A stretch of DNA of 11,469 nt from CALKCV01 sp964619285 (GTDB taxonomy: Bacteria > Cyanobacteriota > Cyanobacteriia > Cyanobacteriales > Microcoleaceae): NCBI GenBank assembly GCA_964619285.1, contig CAZUCT010000233.1:1-11469 (forward strand), given 5' to 3'. This document shows, one piece after another, positions 1 through 7,454 of this stretch (the stretch's first letter is position 1; every line of letters starts with the position of its first letter). A program made the translations under genes and the position numbers. The notes under the pieces are model-generated. The model was not told the origin of the DNA, did no database searches, and saw nothing but the letters and a program-made list of their open reading frames with translations.

Positions 1-55
1 AACAAATCGCTAAAGCGATTACTACGAACAAATCGCTAAAGCGATTACTACGAAC
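1..55. repeat. Tandem hairpin repeat, two 26-bp units
   Basis: Two identical 26-bp units (1-26, 27-52) are followed by the first three bases of a third. Each unit contains a perfect stem-loop, AATCGC-TAAA-GCGATT (5-20 and 31-46), followed by ACTACG. The same family recurs at 11391-11469. It lies directly downstream of the potB stop codon. It has no T-run, so it is better read as a dispersed cyanobacterial repeat than as a terminator. Confidence 0.85.
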
Positions 56-60
56 TAACA

Positions 61-981
61 TTATTTAGAAGCTCTGGTTTCGTTGCCGCCGTATTTAAGT
101 AGGAGGGCGATCGCGATACTTACTCCCATAATTAAAACCATGCTCAAAGCAGAACCAAAGCCCCAATTTTGAGTATTTCCTAAAAACTGATTGTAAATCA
201 ATCTCGCTGCAGTCATGCTAGAAGCACCACCGAGCAATTCTGGATCTACAAAATCTCCCAAACTGCTAATAAAAACCAGCAAAGAACCGGCAGCTATTCC
301 GGGTAAAGTTTGAGGAACGGTTATTTTTAAAAAGGTTTCTTGGGGGGTTGCTCCTAAATCTGCGGATGCTTCTAATAAGCGTTTATCCAACTTTTCTAAA
401 GAAGCATATAAAACGGTGACAATATAAGGCAAATAGCTGTAACTCATGCCGATAAACACTGCAGCTTCTTGATTGAGCAATTCCAAAGGAGGAATGCCTA
501 TAAATCCCAAAACTGAATTAAGTACCCCCGTGGGTCGTAAAATCGTAATCCAGGCGTAAGAACGCAATAAAGAGGAGGTCCAAAGGGGCAAGATAAAGCC
601 TAAAAGTAGCAAATTTCGCCACTTTTTCGGGGACATGATGGCGATCCAATAGGCAACGGGAAATCCCAGAAACAGACAAATTACTGTGGTACCCAGAGCC
701 AACTTAATAGAACGCCAAATTACTCTTAAATTTATCGGTTCAAATGCTCGCAAATAGTTGCCGAGTCCGTCTGGGTTAACGATATCTCCCGGTCGGATAT
801 TTTCTACTAAACTGAGTTCAAAAATGACTAATGTTGGCAGTACCAACAATAGCAGCAACCACAGGCCGGAAGGTCCTAATAGTACTAAGGGTCCGATTAA
901 TTTTGAACCCCATTGACCGAGGCGGTTTTTAGGAGGAGTATTTGGGTTTATTGGGGGATTAGTTTTAGTCGATACAGCCAT
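61..981 (-). CDS. potB: Spermidine/putrescine-type ABC transporter permease (PotB-like)
   Basis: This is a 306-aa inner-membrane permease of the polyamine (spermidine/putrescine) ABC importer family, which forms the translocation channel with a second permease (PotC) and couples to the PotA ATPase. About six hydrophobic segments are visible (roughly residues 30-56, 93-115, 122-140, 174-192, 228-243, 275-296). The cytoplasmic EAA coupling loop is clear at about 204-223 (EASADLGA, then a conserved Gly and KITVP). The Asn/Pro-rich N-terminal tail before the first membrane segment is common in cyanobacterial members. Length is normal for PotB/PotH-type permeases. The ATG at 981 is the only sensible start, although no strong Shine-Dalgarno precedes it. 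It is the third gene of a potA-potD-potB transcription unit, 68 nt after potD. The exact substrate (putrescine, spermidine or a related cation) cannot be told from sequence. Confidence 0.9.
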   Translation of the reverse strand: MAVSTKTNPPINPNTPPKNRLGQWGSKLIGPLVLLGPSGLWLLLLLVLPTLVIFELSLVENIRPGDIVNPDGLGNYLRAFEPINLRVIWRSIKLALGTTVICLFLGFPVAYWIAIMSPKKWRNLLLLGFILPLWTSSLLRSYAWITILRPTGVLNSVLGFIGIPPLELLNQEAAVFIGMSYSYLPYIVTVLYASLEKLDKRLLEASADLGATPQETFLKITVPQTLPGIAAGSLLVFISSLGDFVDPELLGGASSMTAARLIYNQFLGNTQNWGFGSALSMVLIMGVSIAIALLLKYGGNETRASK

Positions 982-982
982 A

Positions 983-1036
983 GCAATTAAATATTAACAA
1001 TAGACAATAGGCAATTAAATATTAACAATAGACAAT
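983..1036. repeat. Direct repeat (26 bp, period 28) in the potD-potB gap
   Basis: A 26-bp AT-rich sequence beginning GCAATTAAAT occurs at 983-1008 and again at 1011-1036, so the period is 28 bp, a multiple of seven. It fills most of the 68-nt gap between potD and potB and leaves no room for a separate promoter plus leader. It resembles the heptamer-based tandem repeats elsewhere in this window. Confidence 0.8.
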
Positions 1037-1049
1037 TAACAATTATTAA

Positions 1050-2180
1050 TTAAGCGCTAGTAAGTCTAGTCCAATAGCGATCGTAAACTTCTTCAAAATC
1101 TCCTAGTGGAGCCAAACTTTCGCAACGTGCGATCGTCGACTCTGGGGGAAATAAAGTTGCGTCTTCGCGCAGCTCTTCGGGCAAGCGTTTATATGCCGGT
1201 ATCGAAGCAGTAGCAAAACTGAGTCTTTCGACTATTTCTGCTGCTATCTCGGGTTGGAGCATAAAATTGATCCACTTATAAGCACCTTGAGGATTGGGAG
1301 CTGCTTTAGGAATTACCAGAGTATCCGTCCAGAGAGAGGAACCGCTGGCGGGAGTTATGTATTGTAGGTCTTCATTTTCTGGAGTAATTTCTGCAGCGTC
1401 TGCGGAGTAGCACATAGCCACCTTCAAATCTCCAGTGAGCATTTGAGCGCGCCAATTATAGTTAGTGAAAGAGGCTACATAAGGTATCAAAATTAATAAA
1501 TCTTCATAAGCTTGGCGAACGCGATCGTAATTGGTAGTATTGTAAGAATAGCCAAGCTTGCGCAAAGTCGCCCCGATAACTTCTCGCGGATCTTCGAGGA
1601 GACTCATCCGTTTAGAAAGAAAATCGCGATTTTCCCAGAGATAATCCCAGTCTTCTGGCACTTCCTCTACTAAACTGCGGTTGTAAATCAGACCGGTAGT
1701 TCCCCAGCTAATAGGTACGCTATAGTTCCCGCCCGGATCGTAAACCGGATCTAGAAACTGAGGAAATAGATCGTCAATGCCCAGCAACAGGGAACGGTCT
1801 AGCTTCATTAACAGGTCTAATTCCCTCATTTTTTCGACCATGTAATCTGAAGGATAGATAATGCTATAGGCAGCGCCGCCTCCAGCTTGAACCTTTGCTA
1901 GCATGGATTCGTTTGAATCAAAGACATCTGCTATAACCGTAATTCCCGTTTCCTCTTTGAAGCGATCGAGCAAGTCTTTATCCGTATAGCCCGCCCAAGT
2001 GAAAATATAGAGAGTATCATCATCTCCTTGCAGAGCCGGGGCTCCCTGGACATCTGCCAGAGTCCACCCGCAACTGGAGAGAGTAGATGCTGCTATGGCA
2101 GCGGCAGATGCTTTGAGAAACTGACGCCTGGTTGGGGCAGTTTTTTTGAGTCTATGTTTCCCTAAATTAGTATGAGGCAC
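1050..2180 (-). CDS. potD: Spermidine/putrescine ABC transporter substrate-binding lipoprotein (PotD-like)
   Basis: This is a 376-aa periplasmic polyamine-binding protein of the PotD/PotF family, which captures the substrate and delivers it to the PotB/PotC channel. The N-terminus carries a twin-arginine signal (TRRQFLKA, residues 17-24), a hydrophobic Ala-rich stretch and a lipobox LSSC at 34-37. Export by Tat as a lipid-anchored protein is therefore predicted. The mature part shows family features: LYIFTWAGY at about 57-65, then VIADVFDSNESMLAKVQAG, YPSDYMV and a WGTTGLIYN block near 160-168. The start is GTG (2180-2178). No in-frame ATG lies upstream of the Tat motif and no strong ribosome site is seen. 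It lies between potA and potB on the same strand. Family membership is secure, but ligand identity is inferred from the family and neighbours. Confidence 0.92.
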   Translation of the reverse strand: MPHTNLGKHRLKKTAPTRRQFLKASAAAIAASTLSSCGWTLADVQGAPALQGDDDTLYIFTWAGYTDKDLLDRFKEETGITVIADVFDSNESMLAKVQAGGGAAYSIIYPSDYMVEKMRELDLLMKLDRSLLLGIDDLFPQFLDPVYDPGGNYSVPISWGTTGLIYNRSLVEEVPEDWDYLWENRDFLSKRMSLLEDPREVIGATLRKLGYSYNTTNYDRVRQAYEDLLILIPYVASFTNYNWRAQMLTGDLKVAMCYSADAAEITPENEDLQYITPASGSSLWTDTLVIPKAAPNPQGAYKWINFMLQPEIAAEIVERLSFATASIPAYKRLPEELREDATLFPPESTIARCESLAPLGDFEEVYDRYWTRLTSA

Positions 2181-2198
2181 GATCGATTTTGGATTTTT

Positions 2199-2275
2199 GG
2201 TAGTGGGTAGTGGGTAGTGGGTAATGGGTAATTGCTAATTGCTAATTGCTAATTGCTAATTGCTAATTGCTAATC
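2199..2275. repeat. Heptamer tandem repeat (11 units) between potA and potD
   Basis: There are eleven 7-bp units in perfect register: GGTAGTG three times, then GGTAATG, GGTAATT, GCTAATT five times and finally GCTAATC. The units change one base at a time, so two different-looking arrays are one array with stepwise drift. This matches the short tandemly repeated repetitive (STRR) class known from filamentous cyanobacteria. It fills most of the 119-nt potA-potD gap and sits just before the potD GTG start. Confidence 0.93.
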
Positions 2276-2299
2276 CTATTTCTGACCTTTGACCTCAAA

Positions 2300-3448
2300 T
2301 TAAACAGTGCTTAAGGCCAGACAATCTTTAGCTGCCCAATAAGCATAAACGGGAGTATGAAGTTGTGGCAAGCTGCCGCCGGTGTTAGTTTGTCGTACCA
2401 TGAGACGATCGCCCGTTGCCAGCTCCACGACGTAATGTACATGAGTTCCCAAATACATGACATTGATAACTCGCCCTTCAAAGCAATTTTCCGATACTTC
2501 TGGGGCGTAGAGATTGAGATTAATTTTCTCAGGTCGGATGCTGACCATGACAGAAGCACCGACATGGGTTTCAAAGTGGGACTGATGTTCGGTTTTTTCT
2601 GGAGAACGAGCGATCGCTATTTTGAGACCCTTTTGGGTTACGACTAGCATACTAGAAGCATCGTTAGACTCTACCGTTGCTTTAAAAAGATTGGTATCTC
2701 CGATAAAGTCGGCCACAAAAGGTGTCTGGGGCCTTTCGTAGATTTGGTTGGGAGAGCCTATTTGCTCGATTTTACCTTCGTTCATTACCGCGATGCGGTC
2801 GGACAAACTCATGGCCTCTTCTTGGTCGTGAGTTACCATGACGAAGGTCAAACCCAAATCTTGATGCAAGTTGGACAATTCCATTTGCATTTGTTTGCGG
2901 AGTTTTAAATCTAAGGCCCCCAATGGTTCGTCCAGCAATAATACTGCCGGTCGGTTGACGAGGGCTCTTGCTAGGGCCACCCGTTGTTGTTGTCCTCCAG
3001 ATATTTGACTGGGTTTGCGATCGGCAAACTTCTCCATTTTTACCATTTTGAGGGCTTGGCGCACCTTCTCTTGTATTTCTGCTTTGCCTAATTTTCTGAT
3101 TTTTAGGCCAAAAGCGATATTCTCAGCTACGGTCAAATGATTGAAGAGGGCGTAACTTTGGAAGACGGTATTTACTGGCCGACGATAGGGTGGGGTTTGA
3201 CTCATGGACTGACCGCGAATCATAACATCACCTGCTGAGGGACTGTCAAAACCGGCTATTAACCGTAGGGTTGTGGTTTTGCCGCATCCCGATGGCCCTA
3301 AAATACTAAAAAATTCGCCCTGACGGATGTTGAGGTCTATGCCTCTTACTGCTGTGTGGCCGTCAAATACTTTGAAGACTTTGCGCAGTTCGACATCCAG
3401 TTGGGCGTTGGTGGTTGCTTTAGCTGTGTTTATAGCAGTCTGAGTCAT
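2300..3448 (-). CDS. potA: Spermidine/putrescine ABC transporter ATP-binding protein (PotA-like)
   Basis: This is a 382-aa ATPase that powers polyamine uptake. All ABC motifs are intact: Walker A GPSGCGKT (51-58), Q-loop Gln97 in TVFQSYALF, signature ISGGQQQR (149-156), Walker B VLLLDE (169-174), D-loop GALD and switch His207 in VTHDQEEA. After the roughly 240-residue ATPase domain comes a C-terminal TOBE-type regulatory domain (about 295-380, with IRPEKI at 304-309), as in PotA/CysA/MalK-class proteins. The ATG at 3448 is preceded by a GGGG about 10 nt upstream, a plausible weak ribosome site. It is the first gene of the minus-strand pot unit, so the promoter is probably within 3449-3720, a region shared divergently with the XRE gene. 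PotA is preferred over iron or sulfate ATPases because potD and potB follow. Confidence 0.93.
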   Translation of the reverse strand: MTQTAINTAKATTNAQLDVELRKVFKVFDGHTAVRGIDLNIRQGEFFSILGPSGCGKTTTLRLIAGFDSPSAGDVMIRGQSMSQTPPYRRPVNTVFQSYALFNHLTVAENIAFGLKIRKLGKAEIQEKVRQALKMVKMEKFADRKPSQISGGQQQRVALARALVNRPAVLLLDEPLGALDLKLRKQMQMELSNLHQDLGLTFVMVTHDQEEAMSLSDRIAVMNEGKIEQIGSPNQIYERPQTPFVADFIGDTNLFKATVESNDASSMLVVTQKGLKIAIARSPEKTEHQSHFETHVGASVMVSIRPEKINLNLYAPEVSENCFEGRVINVMYLGTHVHYVVELATGDRLMVRQTNTGGSLPQLHTPVYAYWAAKDCLALSTV

Positions 3449-3732
3449 ATTTATTAGTCCCCATGCCGAGGGTTTGCACCTTATTTATGAGTTTAAGTTA
3501 ATAGTTTGAGCTTTTGGGTTTGGTGGCGATCGGGTTTGCCTGTATTTTAACTCGATTTTGGGGGGATGTACCGGCGATCGCTCTTGATAACCTAGCTGGG
3601 ATGGGGGCGATCGCCTTTTTTTGTCTTGTCTTGGGAGGGGCGGCCCATTGGAAATAACCCGCAGTCTCGCTTCGTGTTCTCTGGGTGGGTTGTTCTGTAA
3701 TCTGGTTTTGGTCAGTATGAGGCGATCGAAAC
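3449..3732. other. Divergent intergenic region between pot operon and XRE gene
   Basis: This 284-bp region lies between the divergently read potA and the XRE-like gene and presumably carries both promoters, although no convincing -35/-10 pair could be picked by eye. It contains two full GCGATCGC octamers (3574-3581, 3607-3614) and several partial ones. The second sits in GGCGATCGCC followed by seven T residues (3606-3622). I do not call that a terminator because the palindrome has no loop. A 78-codon open frame on the minus strand here looks non-coding. Confidence 0.5.
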
Positions 3733-3948
3733 ATATCTAATCTGAAAAGTTTATTTGGACGTAGGCTCAGATTTCTTCGGAAACAAAAAAGCTTAACTCA
3801 GGAGCAACTGGCAGAGAAAACAGGACTCTCGGTAGAGTTTATCAGTTATGTGGAAAGAGGAATTCATGCACCATCCTTTGAAACCTTAGAGAAATTAGCA
3901 GAAGTATTAGAAGTTTCCTTCAAGGAACTTTTTGACTTTCAAGAATGA
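3733..3948 (+). CDS. XRE-family helix-turn-helix regulator, possible R-M controller protein, lacking a standard start codon
   Basis: The frame 3733-3948 encodes 71 residues of a clear Cro/C1-type helix-turn-helix protein. It has KSLFGRRLRFLRKQKSLTQE, then QLAEKTGL, the recognition-helix region SVEFISYVERG (about 33-43), and the typical APSFETLEKLAEVLEV ending. It stops 17 nt before the HNH nuclease gene, which is the C-then-R arrangement of controller proteins in many type II restriction systems. The oddity is the start. In-frame TGA is at 3718-3720, and between it and the HTH there is no ATG, GTG or TTG. The codon where homologs would be expected to begin is ATA (3733), preceded by GAGG at 3719-3722. 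Either a non-standard start (ATA 3733, CTG 3742) is used, or the start was lost by mutation. A third option is a one-base indel fusing it to the ATG at 3717. It may therefore be a decaying gene. Confidence 0.72.
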   Translation: MSNLKSLFGRRLRFLRKQKSLTQEQLAEKTGLSVEFISYVERGIHAPSFETLEKLAEVLEVSFKELFDFQE

Positions 3949-3965
3949 AATAACCACCCCAATTT

Positions 3966-4700
3966 ATGCTAGATGAGGAACAGGTTGAAAAGCAGATCCA
4001 GCAAGGTGAAATATCTCCCGGTCAAGTAGGTAACATTAAGTCAACTGAAGACCTTTTTTTGGTTATTAGAATACTGGCTAAAGCGGAGTATGCAATCTCT
4101 GACGAAAATGTAAGAGTACTAATTTCAGCTCTTGCCAATCTCTTTAAAAAACATTTACTTTCAGCAGGATATTCTCAAAAGAAAGTAAATGCTCTGAAAA
4201 CCAAATTTCGGGATGCAGGTCGTCGTTCCGCGCCCTGGAAACCTACATCTAGTCGAGTACCTGGAAGACCTCAAGACGGTGCAGATGGAAATCGACAAAA
4301 TCGTTGGTTATTCGAGCCTTCTCATAAGTTTTATGCTACTGAAGTAGATGCTACGCTTGTAGAAATTAAGTATTTTTTGCAAACATTATCAATGTCTGGA
4401 GCGCCTCCCTTAGCGGATAATTCAATAGAAAATAGTTTTGTTTGGCTTCTCGGCTATCCTGTTAAGCAGGGAAATTATGTCGATCCAATTCAATTAATAC
4501 CGATTAATTTTCAGGATTTTCTAAATAACCCAAAATTGGTTCAGTCTGGACATTTAATTCCCCTCGATAAAGGCGGCAAACATACTCCAAATAATACATC
4601 CTTAATGTTGGCAAGAAGCAACCAGTTACAAGGCAATCAAACACTGGATGAAATGTTGGAAATGATGAATAAAATTATTCGTCGCCACCATCAAAGTTAA
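3966..4700 (+). CDS. HNH-type endonuclease, putative restriction enzyme
   Basis: This is a 244-aa protein whose C-terminus carries an HNH-like nuclease motif. It has SGHLIPLDKGG (194-204, candidate first catalytic His196), PNN at 208-210 (candidate central Asn), and RSNQLQGNQTL at 217-227. The third position reads Asn219 or Asn224 rather than His, as in HNN variants of the fold. No Cys pairs are present, so it is not a zinc-knuckle HNH. The first 190 residues are mostly helical and polar with a Gly/Arg/Pro-rich linker (about 84-113), and I do not recognise a family there. Context suggests the restriction subunit: it follows an XRE gene by 17 nt and converges on an adenine methyltransferase, the two stop codons overlapping in TTAA (4697-4700). 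Target sequence and cofactor are unknown. The nuclease call rests on the motif, and the restriction role is inferred from neighbours. Confidence 0.7.
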   Translation: MLDEEQVEKQIQQGEISPGQVGNIKSTEDLFLVIRILAKAEYAISDENVRVLISALANLFKKHLLSAGYSQKKVNALKTKFRDAGRRSAPWKPTSSRVPGRPQDGADGNRQNRWLFEPSHKFYATEVDATLVEIKYFLQTLSMSGAPPLADNSIENSFVWLLGYPVKQGNYVDPIQLIPINFQDFLNNPKLVQSGHLIPLDKGGKHTPNNTSLMLARSNQLQGNQTLDEMLEMMNKIIRRHHQS

Positions 4701-7198
4701 ATAAAATTTTCGATCGCCCGACTTGTTTTAGCAATCAACTCCGATGCTTTTGCCCTTAAAATATCTGCTTCATAAATGCCATGCCCAATTTTCTCAGCTT
4801 CACTTAAGTCGAGAGGGTGAAGAACTGGTATTGAAGCAATATAATTACAATTAATTTCATCAATAACAGAACCAAAAATACCATCTTTTAAAAGCTGCTG
4901 CCCTATGTCGCTTCTAAGGTACCCAAATAAATAACCCGGATGAATTTTCTCGGGGTTGGGAATAATTCTAATAATATGTTCTGAAGCGGCGTAACCTTCC
5001 CAATCTTCAGGTACGGTGGAAACTATTCCCGTAGTACCGCTTCGCGTTATTAAAATCCAGCCCGATTTTAAGGCTAAATCTTCATAGTGGGAGCTATTTT
5101 TTAAAATTCTTTTCTGAGTTACGGGAATCAGTTGGGTGATGTTTGAACCACCTAGAAAAGGAACGGATTCTCGAATGTTTTCGGTATATTCGCGTTTAAA
5201 TCTTCCCGGACAAAAAATGTCATCCACTAACTCTCCTAAAGGAGTTACAGTTAAGGAGGATTTTCGATCGCAAATTTCAAATAACTTGGTTCGCAAATCT
5301 GACGAAGCCGGATGATAATAAGCAGCATTTAAACGAATTTCCGAACCTCGATTAATGGATTTAGAAGAAATAGTAAAAGCATTTTTAGTAATCTTACTGG
5401 GGCTTTTTCCTTCGATAAATTGATTAAAAGCCCATCCAATTTCGGGTAAATCGGTGTCAATAACGCCAGAATTGTTGGTTTTAAATATAGGTTTTCCTCG
5501 GCGATCGTGCCCAATTTTTTGAGGGCAAGCCATAAAGATTTGATAATCTGTTTCTCTATCCCAATTAGGATTAGGAGTTTCTCGTCTTTGAACTACTAAA
5601 AGGGAACCTTTTGTGCCGGTATAGGGTTGAAATGTATCTTCGGGTAAATCAACTATTGCCAGGATTTTACAGTGGGTCATAATCCACTCGCGAACAAAAG
5701 CTTCTTTGGGGCCGCTTAATATTTGATAGGGGACAACAAGAGCCATTTTGCCCAATCCCGGTACGAGCAGTTCGAGGTTTCTTTCAATAAATAAAATATC
5801 GGGCGATCGGGGTACAATTTTATTAGAAGGAAACCATTTATTCTTGGTTTTTTTCCAAGCTTTAGCTAAGACATAAGATTCTAAGATAGTGCTTTCTTTA
5901 ATAGTTATTTTCGTACCAAAAGGAGGATTTCCTACCATGAAATATCGAGAATTAGGTCTCAGACGGGAGGCAAGAGAAGGATTCCAATTTTCAAAAGGAA
6001 GCAAACTGTCATGCCGTTCCACAAGGTTTTGGGGCAGTTTATCGAACTCCGGCGAGGTATTAGAAATTTGCACGAGTTCTCCATCCACTTCGACTCCTAG
6101 AAGCAGTTGAGAAATCAATCTATTTTGCTCTTCTTCTATCAGATAACCTTGTTTTTTTGCAGATTGAAGGATAATTTTTTTTGCACCATTTAAAAAGCCG
6201 GCAGTACCGCAACTTATATCGGCTAAGTTTTGATTTTGCTCTCCCTTAAAACCAATTAATTTTAAAGCTAAATCTACTACATAGCTATGAGTAAAAAACT
6301 GCCCTCCTTCCCGTTTCATGGTATATGCTCTAAAAGCTTCTAGTGCATCCCCAAGTACGTCGGTAGGAGTTTGAGTTAAAGAGATACTTTGAAGTTGCAA
6401 AACAGCATAATAAATTGAAGGATTATCTAACTGTAAATTGTCTATTTGTTTGCTGCTGTTTCTCGAAGAATTATATTTGACTAATAAATTTCTAATCCTT
6501 TCGCCAACTGAGTAATATGCTTCTTTGGAAATTCTGCCGTTGCCGTTTAACCCTTGGGGCATTTCATCTTTGGCAATGTAGAACTCGCATTTTTCGTTTG
6601 GCAGTTCTTCGTCAAACATTTTTATTAAGAGGAGTTTCTGAATTTCTACGCCTATTTTTGAAGGAATCCTAATATTACTGTTGCCGTATAAATGGTCGTG
6701 TAATTTTGCTAGAGTCAGTTTGAGATCGAAGCATGGTACTAAGCTGGATTTTAATAGATTAACTCCTATATTTTCCGGTGCTTCCAGTTCCGATTTTTTA
6801 GGTAAAACCGGAGGAATTTCTGAGTATTTATCTTCCGAATTAAGCAGAAAAAGCTTGAGATTTTTGCCGTTAAACCATCCTAAAATTTTTGCCCCCGAAC
6901 CTTCCCAGTCTTGAAGAAAATTATAATTAAAACTTTTTTCATTTTTAGTAATAACAATAACTAGGAATGGGTCGATATGCAAAACGGCATCGTTTGGTAA
7001 AACAATAATATCTGCTGAATAAGTTTTACCGTTACGTCCTAAAAAGTTAGAGTTGAGTAGCAAATCGGTTTTTGAGTAACCACTATTTAGCATTATTCTG
7101 AGTATTTCTTGTCTGGAAATCTCAAGGGGAGTTGCTGGTAATGATAAGTTTGTGACTTGTGCTTTTTGATTTTTGGGAGATTGTTTAAAATTGACCAT
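4697..7198 (-). CDS. N6-adenine DNA methyltransferase fused to a type I specificity (HsdS-like) domain
   Basis: This is an 833-aa modification protein, numbered from ATG 7198, which has GGA seven nt upstream. A TTG at 7282 would add 28 basic residues but has no ribosome site. An N-terminal block (about 30-120) resembles the HsdR-N-type domain, with SADIIVL around Asp63, but ITK stands where the catalytic ExK is expected, so nuclease activity there is doubtful. The HsdM-like methylase core follows: GGQFFTH near 298-304, SAM-binding motif I DISCGTAGFL (327-336), GVEVDGELV, and catalytic motif IV NPPF (424-427). From about 618 (RLNAAYYHP at 622-630) to the end it reads as one target-recognition domain plus a terminal helix, i.e. 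half an HsdS. It would methylate adenine in a sequence chosen by its own S half. It converges on the HNH gene, suggesting a type II/IIG-like system. Confidence 0.85.
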   Translation of the reverse strand: MVNFKQSPKNQKAQVTNLSLPATPLEISRQEILRIMLNSGYSKTDLLLNSNFLGRNGKTYSADIIVLPNDAVLHIDPFLVIVITKNEKSFNYNFLQDWEGSGAKILGWFNGKNLKLFLLNSEDKYSEIPPVLPKKSELEAPENIGVNLLKSSLVPCFDLKLTLAKLHDHLYGNSNIRIPSKIGVEIQKLLLIKMFDEELPNEKCEFYIAKDEMPQGLNGNGRISKEAYYSVGERIRNLLVKYNSSRNSSKQIDNLQLDNPSIYYAVLQLQSISLTQTPTDVLGDALEAFRAYTMKREGGQFFTHSYVVDLALKLIGFKGEQNQNLADISCGTAGFLNGAKKIILQSAKKQGYLIEEEQNRLISQLLLGVEVDGELVQISNTSPEFDKLPQNLVERHDSLLPFENWNPSLASRLRPNSRYFMVGNPPFGTKITIKESTILESYVLAKAWKKTKNKWFPSNKIVPRSPDILFIERNLELLVPGLGKMALVVPYQILSGPKEAFVREWIMTHCKILAIVDLPEDTFQPYTGTKGSLLVVQRRETPNPNWDRETDYQIFMACPQKIGHDRRGKPIFKTNNSGVIDTDLPEIGWAFNQFIEGKSPSKITKNAFTISSKSINRGSEIRLNAAYYHPASSDLRTKLFEICDRKSSLTVTPLGELVDDIFCPGRFKREYTENIRESVPFLGGSNITQLIPVTQKRILKNSSHYEDLALKSGWILITRSGTTGIVSTVPEDWEGYAASEHIIRIIPNPEKIHPGYLFGYLRSDIGQQLLKDGIFGSVIDEINCNYIASIPVLHPLDLSEAEKIGHGIYEADILRAKASELIAKTSRAIENFI

Positions 7199-7339
7199 TT
7201 TATTATCCGATCTTTTCGTTATCTGTTTCTTTAAACTGTTGACTTTTTGAGCCAATTTTAGTTTAACAGACCTTTCCAACAAAAATTATTTTGATTCCAT
7301 CCCCATCCGCGTCACTCGGTTGGTGGGCGAGACAACAAA

Positions 7340-7365
7340 AGCCCCCTGGGTTTTCCCAAGGGGCT
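7340..7365 (-). terminator. Rho-independent-type terminator hairpin upstream of the methylase
   Basis: AGCCCC (7340-7345) pairs with GGGGCT (7360-7365). After one mismatch, TGGG (7347-7350) pairs with CCCA (7355-7358) around a TTTT loop. On the minus strand the stem is followed by TTTTGTTGT, the expected U-rich tail, while the plus strand has no T-run. It therefore stops minus-strand transcription, and the methylase ATG lies about 140 nt further on. No accepted gene ends just before it, so it could end a small RNA or ORF or act as an attenuator for the methylase. Confidence 0.65.
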
Positions 7366-7454
7366 GAATAAATGAAAACTCTAAACTTATTTTTATTATC
7401 TGTAGCTTTCAGCAACCTAACAGCGATCTGAATTAGTCGATCGCCTAATTATCC

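Noticed and set aside
1..55. CRISPR-like array at the window start
   Set aside because: The units are directly adjacent with no unique spacers, and each is itself a hairpin.
2311..2647. Open frames of 87 codons (minus) and 96 codons (plus) within potA
   Set aside because: They lie wholly inside the conserved C-terminal part of potA in other frames, with no domain or ribosome-site support.
3606..3622. GGCGATCGCC followed by seven T as a terminator
   Set aside because: The palindrome has no loop bases, so it cannot form a normal terminator hairpin; it is an extended GCGATCGC site next to a T-run.
3498..3734. 78-codon minus-strand ORF between potA and the XRE gene
   Set aside because: Low-complexity product rich in Pro, Lys and Ala, shaped by repeated GCGATCG sequences; no family resemblance, and it lies in the divergent promoter region.
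5329..6914. Short open frames of 61, 73 and 77 codons inside the methylase gene
   Set aside because: They overlap the conserved methylase and specificity regions in other frames or on the opposite strand.
3966..7198. BREX, DISARM or complete type I R-M system
   Set aside because: No PglZ, BrxC/BrxL, helicase/DUF1998 or HsdR translocase gene is present, and the specificity part is fused to the methylase rather than separate.
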